Shown one piece after another: positions 1 through 12,200 of a DNA stretch of 64,000 bases. The position numbers were made by a program, and so were the translations under genes. Source of the stretch: Eutreptiella sp. 'Long Island Sound 2002'. Taxonomy: Eukaryota; Euglenozoa; Euglenophyceae; Eutreptiales; Eutreptiaceae. The number at the start of each line of letters is the position of its first letter. The stretch's first letter is position 1. The stretch spans positions 14,667,433-14,731,432 of the forward strand of contig OZ038386.1 of assembly GCA_964036045.1 (NCBI GenBank), read 5' to 3'. Below the pieces are notes generated by a model, which saw only the letters and a program-made list of their open reading frames with translations, did not search any database and was not told the DNA's origin.

Positions 1-182
1 GGTTTTTCGAGGTCGGTAGACTGTTTCGGGCAGTGATGCTTATGAGTACCGAGGATAGCGATAGCATTCGAGGCCCCTTAGCAACTCAAGCGCGCATCTA
101 TTTCAGTCTGCAAAGGCTAGTGTCGCAGACGTGGCGTTCAGTGGGGGCGCCACTGGCATATTTTGGGCCACCGCCTTTTCAG

Positions 183-2349
183 GTGTGGGAAAGACTGCAA
201 TCGTGGAGGGTCTTGCGCAGAAAATTATTCGCAAGGAGGTGCCTGATTCCATCAAGGATAAGAAAGTGTACAGCCTGGACCTTGCGGGTCTAGTGGCAGG
301 TATCAATTGAGCAGCGCTTTTGGTTTCTCGGCTTACCTCCAAACGTACATACCGGCGTTCAAGCGTCCCCATCCCGCGAACACAGGAGCAAAATTCCGAG
401 GAGAGTTCGAAGAGCGCTTGAAGGGTGTCCTTAAGGACGTCACCGAAAGTGACAAAACCATCCTATTCATCGATGAGCTGCACACACTCGTGGGAGCCGG
501 TGCTGCAGAAGGCTCCATCGATGCGTCAAACATGCTGAAACCCAGGTATGCGAAGCGTGCACTGCCAGCAGCTCACGGCTTTTGTTTTCCTGAGTGCGCC
601 TGGGAGAGTTGAGTTTGCTTATGCTGCCCTTCGAATCCGTGGTGCTCAAGGTATCCACTCGTCCACAGTTTGGCACGGGGTGAGTTGCACTGTATTGGGG
701 CAACCACCTTGGACGAGTACCGGAAGTACATTGAGAAGGATGCGGCGTTGGCTCGGCGTTTCCAGTCAGTCTTAGTCACGGAACCAACGATCCAGGTTCG
801 ACTTGGGTCCAGCAGGGCGGCGTTTATCTGCCGTTTTGAGGCGTTAGTCGTGCGGGTTGCCTTTTGCCCTCTGGCCAGATGATGGGGAAGTATGGTGTTA
901 CGCATATTGTTTCGTGGATCAATGTAGTGGGTCAGCAGTTTTCGGTTTGGGTTCTGCAGCCAGCTTCTCGGTATTGCTGTTGGTTCACAAGTGCAGGTTG
1001 CTTTTGCCATATGACCACATGGCAACATCAACATGAGCTTCGAATGACCAAGCAATCAGCGTTTACGAGCTCCTGTGCAGGGGTCAGCCAATTTTGTTAG
1101 GGATTCGGAAACGGTCAAGAATAATTGTGCCGAAGACGGGGCACATGGTTATTTTTCTGGATCCCCTTCGACTCTTTTACCCAGCAAGCTGTCCAGGTGG
1201 GTTGGCCTCTGAATCTATGTTTTCTTTTGTTCCCCCCCCCCAAAGTGAACCGGAATGGCCTGTCCGTTTCCCGTGTTTCCGCCTTCATCCGTGACGTTGA
1301 CGTGATGATCTAGTGGGGCACACAGAATGGTGTCTGTAGGAGCAGCCGAACAGCCAGTGCTTGAAATGGTATGGTGGGTTGGAACCGTGAAAACATCACC
1401 AGTGAGCTGAGAAAAAAAATGAGGTCAGTGGGGCGGCACTATGGAGTCTTCGCGACAAATGTTCGGATCGGCGAATGCCACAGCAGCCAGATACTTCGGT
1501 GATGATCTTGAAGCGGCTGGCCACCCCCACCGGGCCACTAACCGGACCGCCCATCTGTTTGTGGGTTCCTTCACTGCCCTCCTCTGGTTCTGCTGCCAGG
1601 GCACCATTGCCATCCTTCGAGGTCTGAAAGAGCGGTACGAGGCACATCACGGGGTACGCATCTTGGACTCCGCTCTTGTTGCGGCAGCTGTCAACTCCCA
1701 CAAGTATATGTCGGAACGAAGGCTGCCTGACAAGGCAATTGATCTTGTGGATGAAGCAGCTGCCCAGCTTCGGCTGCAGCAGGAGAGCAAACCTGAAGTC
1801 ATGGAAAAATTGGTATTGGAGGGGAAGGAGGGTTGACGTGGGATAGGGGACAGTATGTAAAGGCGTGCTGCGTCTGAGAGAGGGGTCGCCGGCAAAGATC
1901 CAATTTTTTTCTCTACGGCCGCGACCTGGGACCTCTGTGTTCGGGTTTCTGGCCGGTGCTAATTCGGTGGATTCCTAGAGATCCTCAGACTAGGGGTCCG
2001 AGCCCAGACCGGAAGGTGTGTGCAGACCCCCGCCGAAAAGAGTTGGGTGGGGAGCTTCAATAAATCGGTGGCACTCAAGCAGGGCAGGGTGCAGGGTATG
2101 GGTCCTGACTTTCCCAAATCATCCTGGTTCGGAACTTAGCTCAAGCTTGTGTTCTCTGCTGCAGGCCTCTGGCTCAGCGCGGTTGCCAGAGGCTCCGGCG
2201 GCGTGATGATCATGGATCCCGGATGTTGCATGCCTGTGCACTGTACTGCAGAAAGGCGCCTATTGGCGTTGAACATGCCTCTTGTTTTGACGATCCAACT
2301 GACGAGGAATGTGACATTCTGAGCCGCGTTGTGCTCGTTTGTTTTGCAG

Positions 2350-2418
<69 letters not shown>

Positions 2419-2568
2419 TGTGTGTGCGTGCGGTGCGTGCGTTGTATGTCTTTCTGAGTGTCTATTCTTTTTTCGAAAGGCGCCTGTGGGCGTCAAACAT
2501 ACTCTGTCTTGTTTGATGGCCAACTGACGAGGATTTTTCACTCAGCCCTCTTTTTGTGCTATGTCTCG

Positions 2569-2608
<40 letters not shown>

Positions 2609-5600
2609 CCTGACGAGTTGTTTTGCTCAAGTGCACGTCTGCGATCCTCAGTGGGTTGGTGCTCTTGGTCTCCGTCACGTAGTGTGTGCGTGTGTGTGGA
2701 GGGCCGGGTACGTGTGGGTCGGTAATCCCTCTTCAACAGCAGGAGCCTGGTTTTGTACATTCCAACATTACAGCGGCACTTTCAGAAGAGCTGGGGCTAA
2801 TTCATGCAGAACCACCGCTTCAATCTTGGCACAGCCCAGTTCTTTTTTCGTCTATTAGGATAACGAAATCATCACGTTGAAGATTGAACGGGAGGCTCTC
2901 AGTAAAGAGAAGGACCACGTTTCGAAGCAGCGGTTGCAGGCTGTGATCGAGGAGCTCAACGAGAAAGAGGAGCAGTACAAGAAACTAGAGGAGCAGTGGG
3001 ATGAGGAGAAGAAGGTGTTGCGGCAGAGTCATGATGTGATCGGTGCTCGGCAAAACGATTCGATGCTATCTTGTGCGTGATGCAATTTTATGTTAAATGC
3101 ATTCCACACTGACAAGTGGTGAAATTTTCCGCTACGCGGTGGCATCTGGCTCAGAATAGCGGCAACTTTGACGCACGCTAAGCAGCGGCTTCTGGCCTTA
3201 GGTAGCTGCGAACTCTACCGCTGCGGCAAATTTGACACTGAGTGAGTGCTTCCGCTCGGCAGCGTCAAGTTTGACGGAAAGTCGTTTCAGGGTTTTTGGA
3301 GAAAATTCTGCCGCATGTTGGCGCTACCTCGCCGCTAGTTGGACGCTGACTAGCGGCATCTGGTGCTGAGTAGCGCCAATTTTTTTCTTTTTGGAAACAA
3401 ATTTGACGCTCAGTCGCAACGAATTTCACGCTAAGTCGCGGAATCTGGAGCTAAGGGGCGGCAAATGTGGCGCTGTTTCGCGCCAAATTTGACGCTCCGG
3501 CATCTAGAAACAAAGTAGTGGTATCTGCAGCATTCTTTTTCCCTGCCTTCGCCCCTGAATTCTATGTCCAGGAGCTTGAGAGCCTGAAAAGAGCTACGGA
3601 AGATTTGGAGAAGGCACGCAGGGCTTTGGACAAGGCCATGCAAGACAGCAACTATGAGGAGGCTTCTCGCTTGCAGTATGTGCAGATTCCTGAATTGGAG
3701 AAGAAGGCCAAGAAGGCGGAAGAAGCCGAAGAGAACCCCTCCGCACGCCAGACGATGGTTGGAGATAGTGTCACTGCTGCAGACATTGCAACTGTTATCT
3801 CGAGAGCAACAGGTTTGTGTAGCTCTGTGGGCGCGTGCAGACGGTGTGGTTTGAAGTTTGGAAGGACAGCATGGCCGTTTTTCTGCAGGCAAGTATGTGT
3901 TGATGATATCTTCGCCCAAGTTCATGGTCCACCACAGGCTCGGGACCCCAATTATCAGTGATGCTTTGTGCAGTCGATTCCGCTGAACCAGGGTTCCGTG
4001 GGTCGCTGCGGGAGACCCATTCTGTGGGGATCTCTCCTCTGCATGCCGGTGGTTTCCGTTTTGATGTGTAGGGGCTCCTGGGTGTTACCCTGCTCGTGTC
4101 CCCAGATCTCCACATGTTTGCCCGCGTTTTTTCAGTAGAGTGGTGTGTTTACTGTTTGCCCGATCGATCTCCGTGTGTGTGTCTTACGCGTAGCTCTGCA
4201 CTGACCCGCAGCAGTCCCCCCCCCCCGCGGGTGTACGGTCCGATCGCCAATGCCCAAGCAATTCATGTTATTGAGTCCTCTTCTGTGCAGGCATCCCAAC
4301 CCATCAGCTGCTGATGGGCGAGAAAGAGAAGCTAGTCAACATGGAACATGCTCTGAAGCAGAAGATCATGGGGCAAGACCCGGCCATTGCATCCATTGCC
4401 AACACCATTCGTCTGTCCAGGGCTGGGCTGCACCAGCACAACCGTCCGCTGGGTGTCTTCATGTTCCTTGGGCCCACTGGAGTCGGCAAGACTGAGCTCT
4501 GCAAGGTGTACTGATGTCAAGGGTTGTGGGCAGGCACACGAGGCATCCCCGAAATTAGCCGGAAACTGCGGAAAGTCACCAGGTAGCACGAACCGGCAGG
4601 GTCCAGTGCGGATCTGATTGGGATCTTGCAGGAAATTGCATGGGAGCCAGATCAGCCGAAATTGGTGATGCAGGAATCAGGAGGAATTGGTGCGGCACCG
4701 CTGCGCCGTGAGCCACACGGAAGTTCTGCTTTCCGCGTCGTGTTGGGTCAAAATGCGTTCCACCGTCGCTGGAATTCCTCGTGTGATTTGGTGTTTTGTG
4801 GACCTGTTGCAGAATAGCAATGGACGGGCTTGTACTCTTTTCCATGCCTTGCATCTGTCAGGCATTGGCGGAATTCATGTTCGATGACGCGTCAAATATT
4901 TGTCGCATCGACATGTCAGAGTACATGGAAAAGCATTCAGTGGCCCGATTGATTGGTGCTCCGCCAGGGTATTGTCCTCATTCTTCGTTACAGCGTAGCA
5001 TCGTTGGAGATATGTCGTTGGCTTAGAGAGGGTGTGGAGATGGCGGGGGGGGCGCTGCTGTCAGCTGCATAACCCATTGGATGTCAAAGGCATTTGCCTG
5101 CCTTTTTCCCCAAGACGCCACAAATTTCATGCCTGTATTACCAGACGTTTTCATGTTTCACGGACAAACCCAGTCGTGCTTTTGTATTACGAGGGCTGTG
5201 AATGCTTACCATGCATTACCACAGTATTGCAGAGAAATACAGGCAATTCAAATTGACAGCTTTTTGTCACGCATTCTTTCCAATACAGGTACGTGGGTTA
5301 CGAACAGGGAGGAGAATTGACTGAGAGCGTCCGACGCCGGCCATACCAGATCGTGTTGCTAGACGAGTTTGAGAAGGCACACCCTGAAATCTTCAACATT
5401 TTGCTGCAAGTGTTCGACGAGGGACATTTAACAGATTCGCATGGTCGCAAAGTGGATTTCAAGAATACACTGATTATCATGACGTCAAATATTGCAGCGC
5501 ATTTGATCGCAGAGCAGCCTGAAGGGCAGGATTCAGAGGTCGTCCATAAACAAATTGTTAGATGCATTTTGTTGGAGGGTTCACACGTCTGGTTGAGGTT

Positions 5601-5749
5601 TCTTCGGTGGAGGCATTGGGACGCAATGAGGATTGTCACATAGAGGTTTTCTCAGGTGGAGTCATTGGGTATTCTTAAGGGGAGTCTCTCTTCTCCCTCT
5701 CACGCCCTCGCTCTCTCTCTCTCTCTCTCTCTCTGTCTGTCTCTTTGTC

Positions 5750-5832
<83 letters not shown>

Positions 5833-5890
5833 GCTTTCTCTTTGTCTTTCTGTGTCTCGAAATATTTCGTGTGTCTCAGTCTCTCTTGTT

Positions 5891-5936
<46 letters not shown>

Positions 5937-8900
5937 CTCTCTGCTTCTCTTGCTGCGTCTCTTTTCTTTGCCTCTCTCTTTCTCTCTGTCTCCTCTCTCA
6001 GACACACACACACGTACACACACACTCTTGCAATGAGCTCCACATTGAATGGGGTGCATTGCTATGTGTGCTTGCTGTTGTATGTCTTGGTTCAGGGAAA
6101 GCATTTCCAAAACCATCTCCCCAAGGCATAGAAGGCCCGATGCCTCTTTCGTCATTTCAGTGTGTTTTAAATTACTTGGTGCCAGTGACACTTTCAATCA
6201 ATCCCACCCACAATGCGCACAATTCTCATTGGTTGGCCCCGGGTGCTTAGACACTGCCCCGCCTGTGGGTGTGTGGCGGCATCTAAGTGCTTCGGAGGTT
6301 GCCAGGCCTTGGCCCCCATGGAAGAGTGTGGCCGTGGCCGTGTAGCCGTGGCCGCCATTCTTTGTGGATGCAGCTTAGTACACAGCATAGCACACAGTGC
6401 AGCGCGGCACGCCAGGACCCACAGAGGCGCACAACGGAATAGAGGAGCACACACCAGAGCAGCACAGGACAGCGCAATGCCCAGGCACACAGAGCCGGCA
6501 AAGGCGCACAGATGATAACTGCTCCCAAGTCACATTGGTGAGCCCCGGATGCTTGGACCCTGGTGTGGCGGCATCCAGGTCCTAGGCCTTGGCCACCGTA
6601 GAAGAGTGTGGCCGTGGCCCCTGTAGCTGTGGCCGCCATTCCTTGTTGATGCTGCGCAGCACACAGCACAATGCGGCACAATAGAGCCGACAAAGGAGAG
6701 CCGCACAACACAGTGAACGCAGCACAGCACACAACGCAGCAGAGCAAAGCAGAGCAGTGCACCACAGCAATGGCGGCGGACAGCCACAACACGCGCCGCA
6801 AACATTGACACAAGCCCAACACCCAACGCCCAGGGTGGGTGCTAGACCCACCACACGGGCAACCCACCCATGCACAACCACTGCCGCCAACAAACAAGGC
6901 ACGCACACAGGGCACCACCAGAGGCCCACAACCCCACACCCCAACACCAACACCAACACCGCACCCCACACGCGACAGCCAAGGCCAAACACACACAACA
7001 CAGAAGGGATGCTTCCTCGATGCACTCCCGGGAGCCATCACCATCCCGACCACACCGGGAGGAGAAGGCAACCCAAACCTAAGTAAGGGGGTCGCGGGGG
7101 GTTGGCAGCCGGCTACGCGGTTGACCATTGGGCAGCAACCTAAAACATGTACTGCCCACGAGTAGCTAAGTTCTGTCACCAGGGCCTAGTGCAGTGGCCT
7201 TGCACACGCTTATGAGACACAGCTTCCAAACCATTGGTGGTCACTGCACACAACCAACCAAGGGGTGGACTCACACGAGTCCCTAGCTCCAAGGCGTGGA
7301 CAGCCCGGAGTGAAGTCCTCAAACGGGGAACCCCTTAGCAGCCCAGGATGCACAAGAGCAACAACGCATCACATTCACCATAGAACAACCCCAACAACAA
7401 CCAGTGATAGGTCAGTTTGTAAATTTGGAGACATGTGCAGAAGTGCCCGGTGCCCTTGGTGCCACCCAAATCACAGTCGGACCACCCCACAGCCGCAACA
7501 GGAGGCAGGGAGAGACACCCCCCCCCCCCCCCCGCAACGCACACTAGCAGTGGTGAGTGCGCCACCAGAAGAAAAAAGAGCACGCGCGCAGCAAAGCAAC
7601 TGGGCACAAGGCCGCCCCACACACGGCAATGAGACGAGCCCCAACAGGACACACAACAATGCAAAGGACACACAACAATGCAAAGGGGGACCAAGAGGTG
7701 CGAGCATTGCAGCAACCACCAATTGCGGCGCACGCCGAGCAAGCCATCGGCAAACAAGCCCTCCACGAGGTGCCCGCGAACTCCACAAGGGCGGGGGCAG
7801 CGCCCCACATGCGGGGAGGTGCCTGGCACAGGGGTGGCAAAAGGGCCATGACCAGCCAACCGTGAACGGGACAATCAACGTCGTACGGAGGCGTGAAATC
7901 TGCATACGGGGGGGCAGGCAAGGGGGACAGGAGTGGGTGCGCAAAAGGAGCACCCAAGAGCGCCAACAGACATGGGGAGGAGCAACACAGACACACAAAA
8001 TGCGAGAGCCACACCACTCGGGGTCGAACCCTAGCTGGGAGCAGCCCCCATGAGCGAGCCAGAGAGGGAGGGAGGGAGGGATGGAGAGAGAAACACGGAG
8101 AGAGACACCGAGACAGAGGGAGACCGAGAGACGACTAAGGAGACAGACCGAGAGCGTGTGTGCGCCGAAAAAGAGAGACCATGGGAAAGATAAGGGCGAC
8201 AAACAGATACGGAGAGGATGAGCGGGAGAGATGCGGAGAAATGGGGGAGCGGGGGGGGGGGGGGGTTTGGCTCTGTTAGCTTCTGGCGGAGCCTATTGGC
8301 CTCTCGCCCTTGAACCTTCTGCTATGACAAGCAGGCATCTGCACTACTGCAGGCATCCGCACTGCCGCGGGCATCCACCTGCCTGGGTGGGAATCCAGAA
8401 TACAACTTCTGCCCATGGCGTCCTCCCCTGACGGCCTGATCAGTGCCTGGTATGCGGTCATCATGAAGACCCCAGGCTGGGAGGTGCTCACCATAACCAG
8501 CAACGTGAATGTCACACAAGGCCATGGGTGCTAGCTCATAAATGTGTGACTTGCCGGTAGTGCGTTGCAGTAATATCTTCTGCGCTCTGCACCATTTGTG
8601 GCGAGCGGGTGGCAGAAATATCTTCGCCCAGAGTATTCGCACTCTGTCCACAGCGGAGTATCTTCCTTGCTGGTGGTGGTGAGCAGCCCCGCCCACCAAC
8701 ACTCCCCACACTGCCGTGCACTCTTGGGGGGGGAGGGGGGAGTTGTACTCAAGTTTTTTAAATGTAAGTTCTATCCTTTGTGCTGAGTCTATGTACCCCT
8801 AGCGCGAGGTTCGCAACATGATTTGCCCACCCCAGTTTCAGGGATTTGGATTTGTCTGTCAGGTAATCCGCCCAAAGATCATGCAGCTTGTCGAGCAGCG

Positions 8901-9276
8901 CTTGACTCCCGAATTCATCAACCGCATTGATGAAATCATCATGTTCAACCGCCTGAAGAGGGAGAATATTGCAGGGATTGTGCAAATCATGCTGAAGAAT
9001 GTTGCCAGCATGCTGGAGGATCAGGAGATCGAGCTCAATGTGTCTCCAGAGGCTGTCCAAGAATTGGTGACAAGTGGTTTCTCACACGTATACGGTGCCC
9101 GGCCACTGAAGCGGCTGATTCAGACCAAACTGCTCAATAATATGGCAAGAATGATCCTGGATGGCAGTGTGCTACCGGGAGAGACCATCAACGTGGACAA
9201 GCGAGATGGACAGATTGTCGTGGTCCCCAATCACGACGCGGCGGTGCAGCACATTGATGAGGATGAGGATGAATGA
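183..9276 (+). CDS. clpB: ClpB/Hsp100 disaggregase, mitochondrial-type, 3' ten exons (5' end off window)
   Basis: AAA+ protein disaggregase that rescues aggregated proteins together with Hsp70. Ten exons join in phase at GT-AG borders: 183-299, 386-545, 669-795, 1600-1812, 2859-3035, 3572-3812, 4291-4505, 4862-4968, 5289-5556 and 8863-9276 (stop TGA), giving about 679 residues. Seen in order: first Walker A (GVGKT), Walker B (ILFIDE), the [16 protein letters not shown] segment with its arginine region, a coiled-coil M domain (exons 5-6), second Walker A (GPTGVGKT), the [20 protein letters not shown] segment, second Walker B (LLDEFEKAH) and sensor 2 (GARPLKR). The N domain and start of NBD1, about 200 residues, are missing to the left. 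The forms TELCKALAEF and DEFEKAHP resemble mitochondrial Hsp78-type ClpB, so a mitochondrial site is inferred; no transit peptide is visible. The donor of the fifth exon (3035) is the least certain junction. The acidic tail ends in an Asp-Glu run. Confidence 0.93.
1813..2858 (+). repeat. ClpB intron with duplicated unit carrying (GT)n microsatellites
   Basis: This 1046-bp intron holds two (GT)n tracts, at about 2350-2400 and 2573-2607. The sequence before them is duplicated. A unit with the words AAAGGCGCCT, GGCGT and CAACTGACGAGGA occurs at about 2250-2320 and again at about 2475-2540. The microsatellite therefore seems to have been copied as part of a unit of about 225 bp. No coding content is seen. 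Confidence 0.6.
3110..3530. repeat. Degenerate short tandem repeat inside a ClpB intron
   Basis: In the intron 3036-3571 the words AATTTGACGCT, GCGGCA and CTAAGT/CTGAGT recur about every 20 bp, often as GGCATCTGG or GGCAAATTTGACGCT. This looks like an old minisatellite with a unit near 20-21 bp and heavy divergence. It ends about 40 bp before the acceptor of the next ClpB exon. Confidence 0.5.
5745..5833. repeat. (CTGT)n microsatellite flanked by (CT)n
   Basis: About 20 perfect tetranucleotide units lie within a pyrimidine-rich strand about 300 bp long, with (CT)n blocks on both sides. Long Leu/Ser/Cys/Val open frames here are products of the repeat, not genes. Confidence 0.9.
6229..6770. 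repeat. Two-copy 306-bp tandem duplication
   Basis: The segment starting TTGGTTGGCCCCGGGTGCTT at 6229 is repeated from 6535 as TTGGTGAGCCCCGGATGCTT. Both copies continue through GTGGCGGCATC, AGAGTGTGGCCGTGGC and GTGGCCGCCATTC and then a CACAGCA-rich tail. The copies have diverged by substitutions and small indels. No function is evident. Confidence 0.75.
7265..8053 (+). CDS. Uncertain ORF with a CCCH-like zinc-finger motif, inside a ClpB intron
   Basis: The frame is open for 262 codons. At 7417-7464 it encodes C-X5-C-X4-C-X3-H ([16 protein letters not shown]), the spacing of a CCCH zinc finger of the kind found in RNA-binding proteins and some retroelement ORF1 products. The rest is Pro/Thr/Arg/Gly-rich, and the frame runs through a 16-base C tract. 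It could be the remnant of a mobile-element ORF1 lying in the intron, or a chance frame in GC-rich repeat DNA. No reverse transcriptase is seen nearby. Confidence 0.22.
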   Translation: MDSHESLAPRRGQPGVKSSNGEPLSSPGCTRATTHHIHHRTTPTTTSDRSVCKFGDMCRSARCPWCHPNHSRTTPQPQQEAGRDTPPPPPQRTLAVVSAPPEEKRARAQQSNWAQGRPTHGNETSPNRTHNNAKDTQQCKGGPRGASIAATTNCGARRASHRQTSPPRGARELHKGGGSAPHAGRCLAQGWQKGHDQPTVNGTINVVRRREICIRGGRQGGQEWVRKRSTQERQQTWGGATQTHKMREPHHSGSNPSWEQPP

Positions 9277-12200
9277 CGGTCATTTTCTGGTGATTTGTAT
9301 CAGAGCACTCGCTGTTTCTTTTCAATTTGGCGCTTGCCAATTGCGGAGTTGCCGTGTGCGACGCTCAGCAATGGATGCGACCAAACTCGTGTCACAGCCA
9401 AACAACGTAATAACCCAAAGGAGTACCAGCTTCAACCAAGAGAAACCCCACACTTCCCGCCAGGACTTCCATTGCCATATCCGAACGCTGCCGTTATCAC
9501 CCATTGGGTTTCTGCTTAGCAGCGTCGGTGTCTTGCAGTCTGTCTTTAACCTCTATATTCTTTCGGAGAGCGTGTGTGCCCTGCGCGCAGCAGTAGCAAT
9601 TCTCCGCGTCAGAATTTGCTGATTGACCTGGATTCGAGATTTTTACACCTCAGATTTGAGCCTTTGACCTAAAAAATGCGCTCTTTAGGGCCTCGATTGC
9701 ATGTGTCATCATTCTGCCTGTCGCCTGCGCGCAGGGCAGACTCTCATTTTCAGAAGCAAATGCCACAAAGGACGGGAGAGTATTTGGACATTCTTTGGCG
9801 CTGACTGTGTGCGTGCCACAATTAGCCATTTTATTGAGGCAGAGACGGAAAGGGGAAAACAAGCCACCAAAGCTGGAGTGGCAAAGAGGGATGCAGCGGC
9901 ATTGTGACAGCTTGTGGCATGCGCATCAAATTTGTGCATTCTAATTCTTTGCAATATTTTCCTCTCACTATTCACCTCGAAGCATTTACCCCCCACAACC
10001 AACCTACCAACACTTACCTCGCACCGTTATTTTTTTTTTTTTTTTGGTTTCGCTGACCTCGCAAAACTTCGCCCCCTCTCTTTGGGGGTTTTTCAGTCCC
10101 TTTTGGCGCTCATGGCAACCAGTATTCGTGCGCACAAAACGGTGCTGTGTCCTGGTATTCTCTGTTCTGTTTTCTTTCTGCCGTCCGCATTTTATTGTGT
10201 TTGCAGATGGATGTCATGTACAATCAATCCGCACCGTCCGCTTGGTCCAGTCCTGCCAGTCCAAATACCCTCTCTGTACCCTCCAGTACGTGCACAGACG
10301 AGAAGCGATCAGGAATTGGCTGGACACACGTCCACGTGACGCAGTTTTCCATGGCAAACAGGGCAGACAGCGGAGCACGAAAGGCTGCAATGGGAGGGAG
10401 AATGGAGGAAAGATTGACGTGCAGATGAAGGTGGCGCAGGAAAGACTCCGGAGCAGACCAGGCGTTGGAAAGGACGACAGGGCGCTCGACATGAGGAAGC
10501 AGACTGCAACGAAGCTGGCAATGCACCAGAGTCTCCGGAGAGTCAGATTCAGAGTCAGAGTCAGGGAGCAAATTATATGTGTCTACATGTGTTTCAATGC
10601 AGACACAAGAATTATGCACAGAACCTTTGGAGAAGTGATGCTGTACCTAAGCACGCCCACCAGCCCAGCAGCTTTGTCAGGCGATCAAGCAGAGAGAAAA
10701 CAGCATTGAGGATAAGACAGTGGATCAAACAAAACTGAAGGCCAACCATCTTGAAATGGGTATGCCACGGCAGAGCCAAGCACAGGTTCAGAAGTATTTT
10801 GCAGGGGTGTTGAGCCTGTTGGGGTTGTCTCTTCGATGCCAGGTTCTTTCAGAGTGTACACAGACATTGATCAGTCCTGCTTCTCAGCCTGTCTTGCTGA
10901 CCTGATGCGCTGGTCATGTAGGACTCCGCTTTGGTTATTTCTGAAAAGCATTCCGGTTTCTTGGGTATTTGGCAGCATTTGGCAGCATAAACGACGAATA
11001 CATTGGTGGATATGTTGCATCGGTTGTAAACAGACACCCGCTTCGCACCGATCTCAACGTTGCTCTTTTCCAAGGGTCACGGTCACGGAGTGGTGGCTGC
11101 GAACCTCCAGTCACCAGCGTTGGAGGAGTGCTCCACGTCTGCAGCATGCACTTAATGTTGTGTGATCATAGTCTGTTTGGCAAAAAATAGTCAGCGTGTG
11201 GAGATGTATTGGTGCTTGGGACACTTTCCACGAGTCGCTGTGTTCCTGCTGGTAGTCAGAGATTGCCATTGGTCGGCTGAAAGGACGTTCTCTTTGAGGA
11301 CGCCTAGCGCTTGACCACATGTAGTTATTTTCGCAGACACTGAAGACCTGCAATGGTTGCTTGCTTGGAGTAGGTATGTGAGGCCAGTTGTACAAGGTGG
11401 AGCCCGTATATGCAGCGTAGCAACAACGTTAAATTCTTCCAGATGCAAGACACTCCATGTTTTCCCCTGTATTTTGTATTTTGGCGACTAGAAAATTGCT
11501 CCCCGATGCAGGGGGGGGGGGGGGGGCATGGAGGCCCATAGTAAAATGGGTCCTCGTTTCGAATCCCCCGCGAAAAACAAACCGGCTGCCGCCAGTTACG
11601 GGCGCAGATCTGGGGATAAATAGAGAAAGCTCAGGAGGTTTCTGCTGTGGGACACGGATACATGCCTCGTTGGGGGGATCTCGCTGTAAGCACTAAGTCA
11701 GGTTTGGGGGCACGAGTGCGAAGTAGCCAAGTTCAATCTTGCGGCCAACCACACACCACGTTTGCTCTTTGCCTTTCTTGGAAGTTCCTGGGAACACCAG
11801 CCAAGTCTTGGCATCGCCTTAAAACAAACATCTCGCCATACCCGCCAGGACTAAAAGGCTACACCGGTGGCCCCCAAGCTCAGGAAGGGAGGAAGATGCG
11901 GAAGGTCGGAGAACTTATGGGGCTCCCAGCGGAGCAGCACTGACGTGAAAAATCCCCAACAACAGGAGCCCAGACCAGCACAGCCTCCTGTGGGAGGGCA
12001 AGGGGAGGGGCAGGGGGTAGAGTGGTGAGAGGGGTGGCATGGGGGCAATGGGGGTGGGGAGCAGTCAACCCAGACACCCCGCCCCACCCCAACCCCGGTG
12101 CGCCAATAGTGCAGGTATGGCTAACTCAGCCGAGCTAGGAAGCCTCCTTTTTGCCAAAACAGGCTGCACGACAGGGCATTGTGATGACAGGCTCGTGCAT

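Larger units (their letters stand above)
5557..8862 (+). other. 3.3-kb ClpB intron rich in simple and tandem repeats
   Basis: This is the longest intron of the ClpB gene. It contains (CT)n at about 5708-5736, (CTGT)n at about 5745-5833, (CT)n at about 5897-5935, a 306-bp tandem duplication at 6229-6760, a proline/threonine-rich open frame at 7265-8053, a purine-rich GAGA stretch at about 8060-8190, a 16-base C run at 7518 and a 15-base G run at 8251. The flanking exons join in phase 0, so I treat the whole stretch as intronic. Confidence 0.7.

Noticed and set aside
5633-6250. Leu/Ser/Val/Cys frames of up to 205 codons
   Set aside because: They are translations of the (CT)n and (CTGT)n microsatellites.
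6283-7179. 298-codon minus-strand frame rich in Cys, Val and Leu
   Set aside because: It lies in a ClpB intron across the 306-bp duplication and CACA-rich DNA; no motif, and composition follows the repeat.
10044-10709. 221-codon plus-strand frame
   Set aside because: No motif, starts after a T run, biased composition and competing minus-strand frame of equal quality; not supported as a gene.
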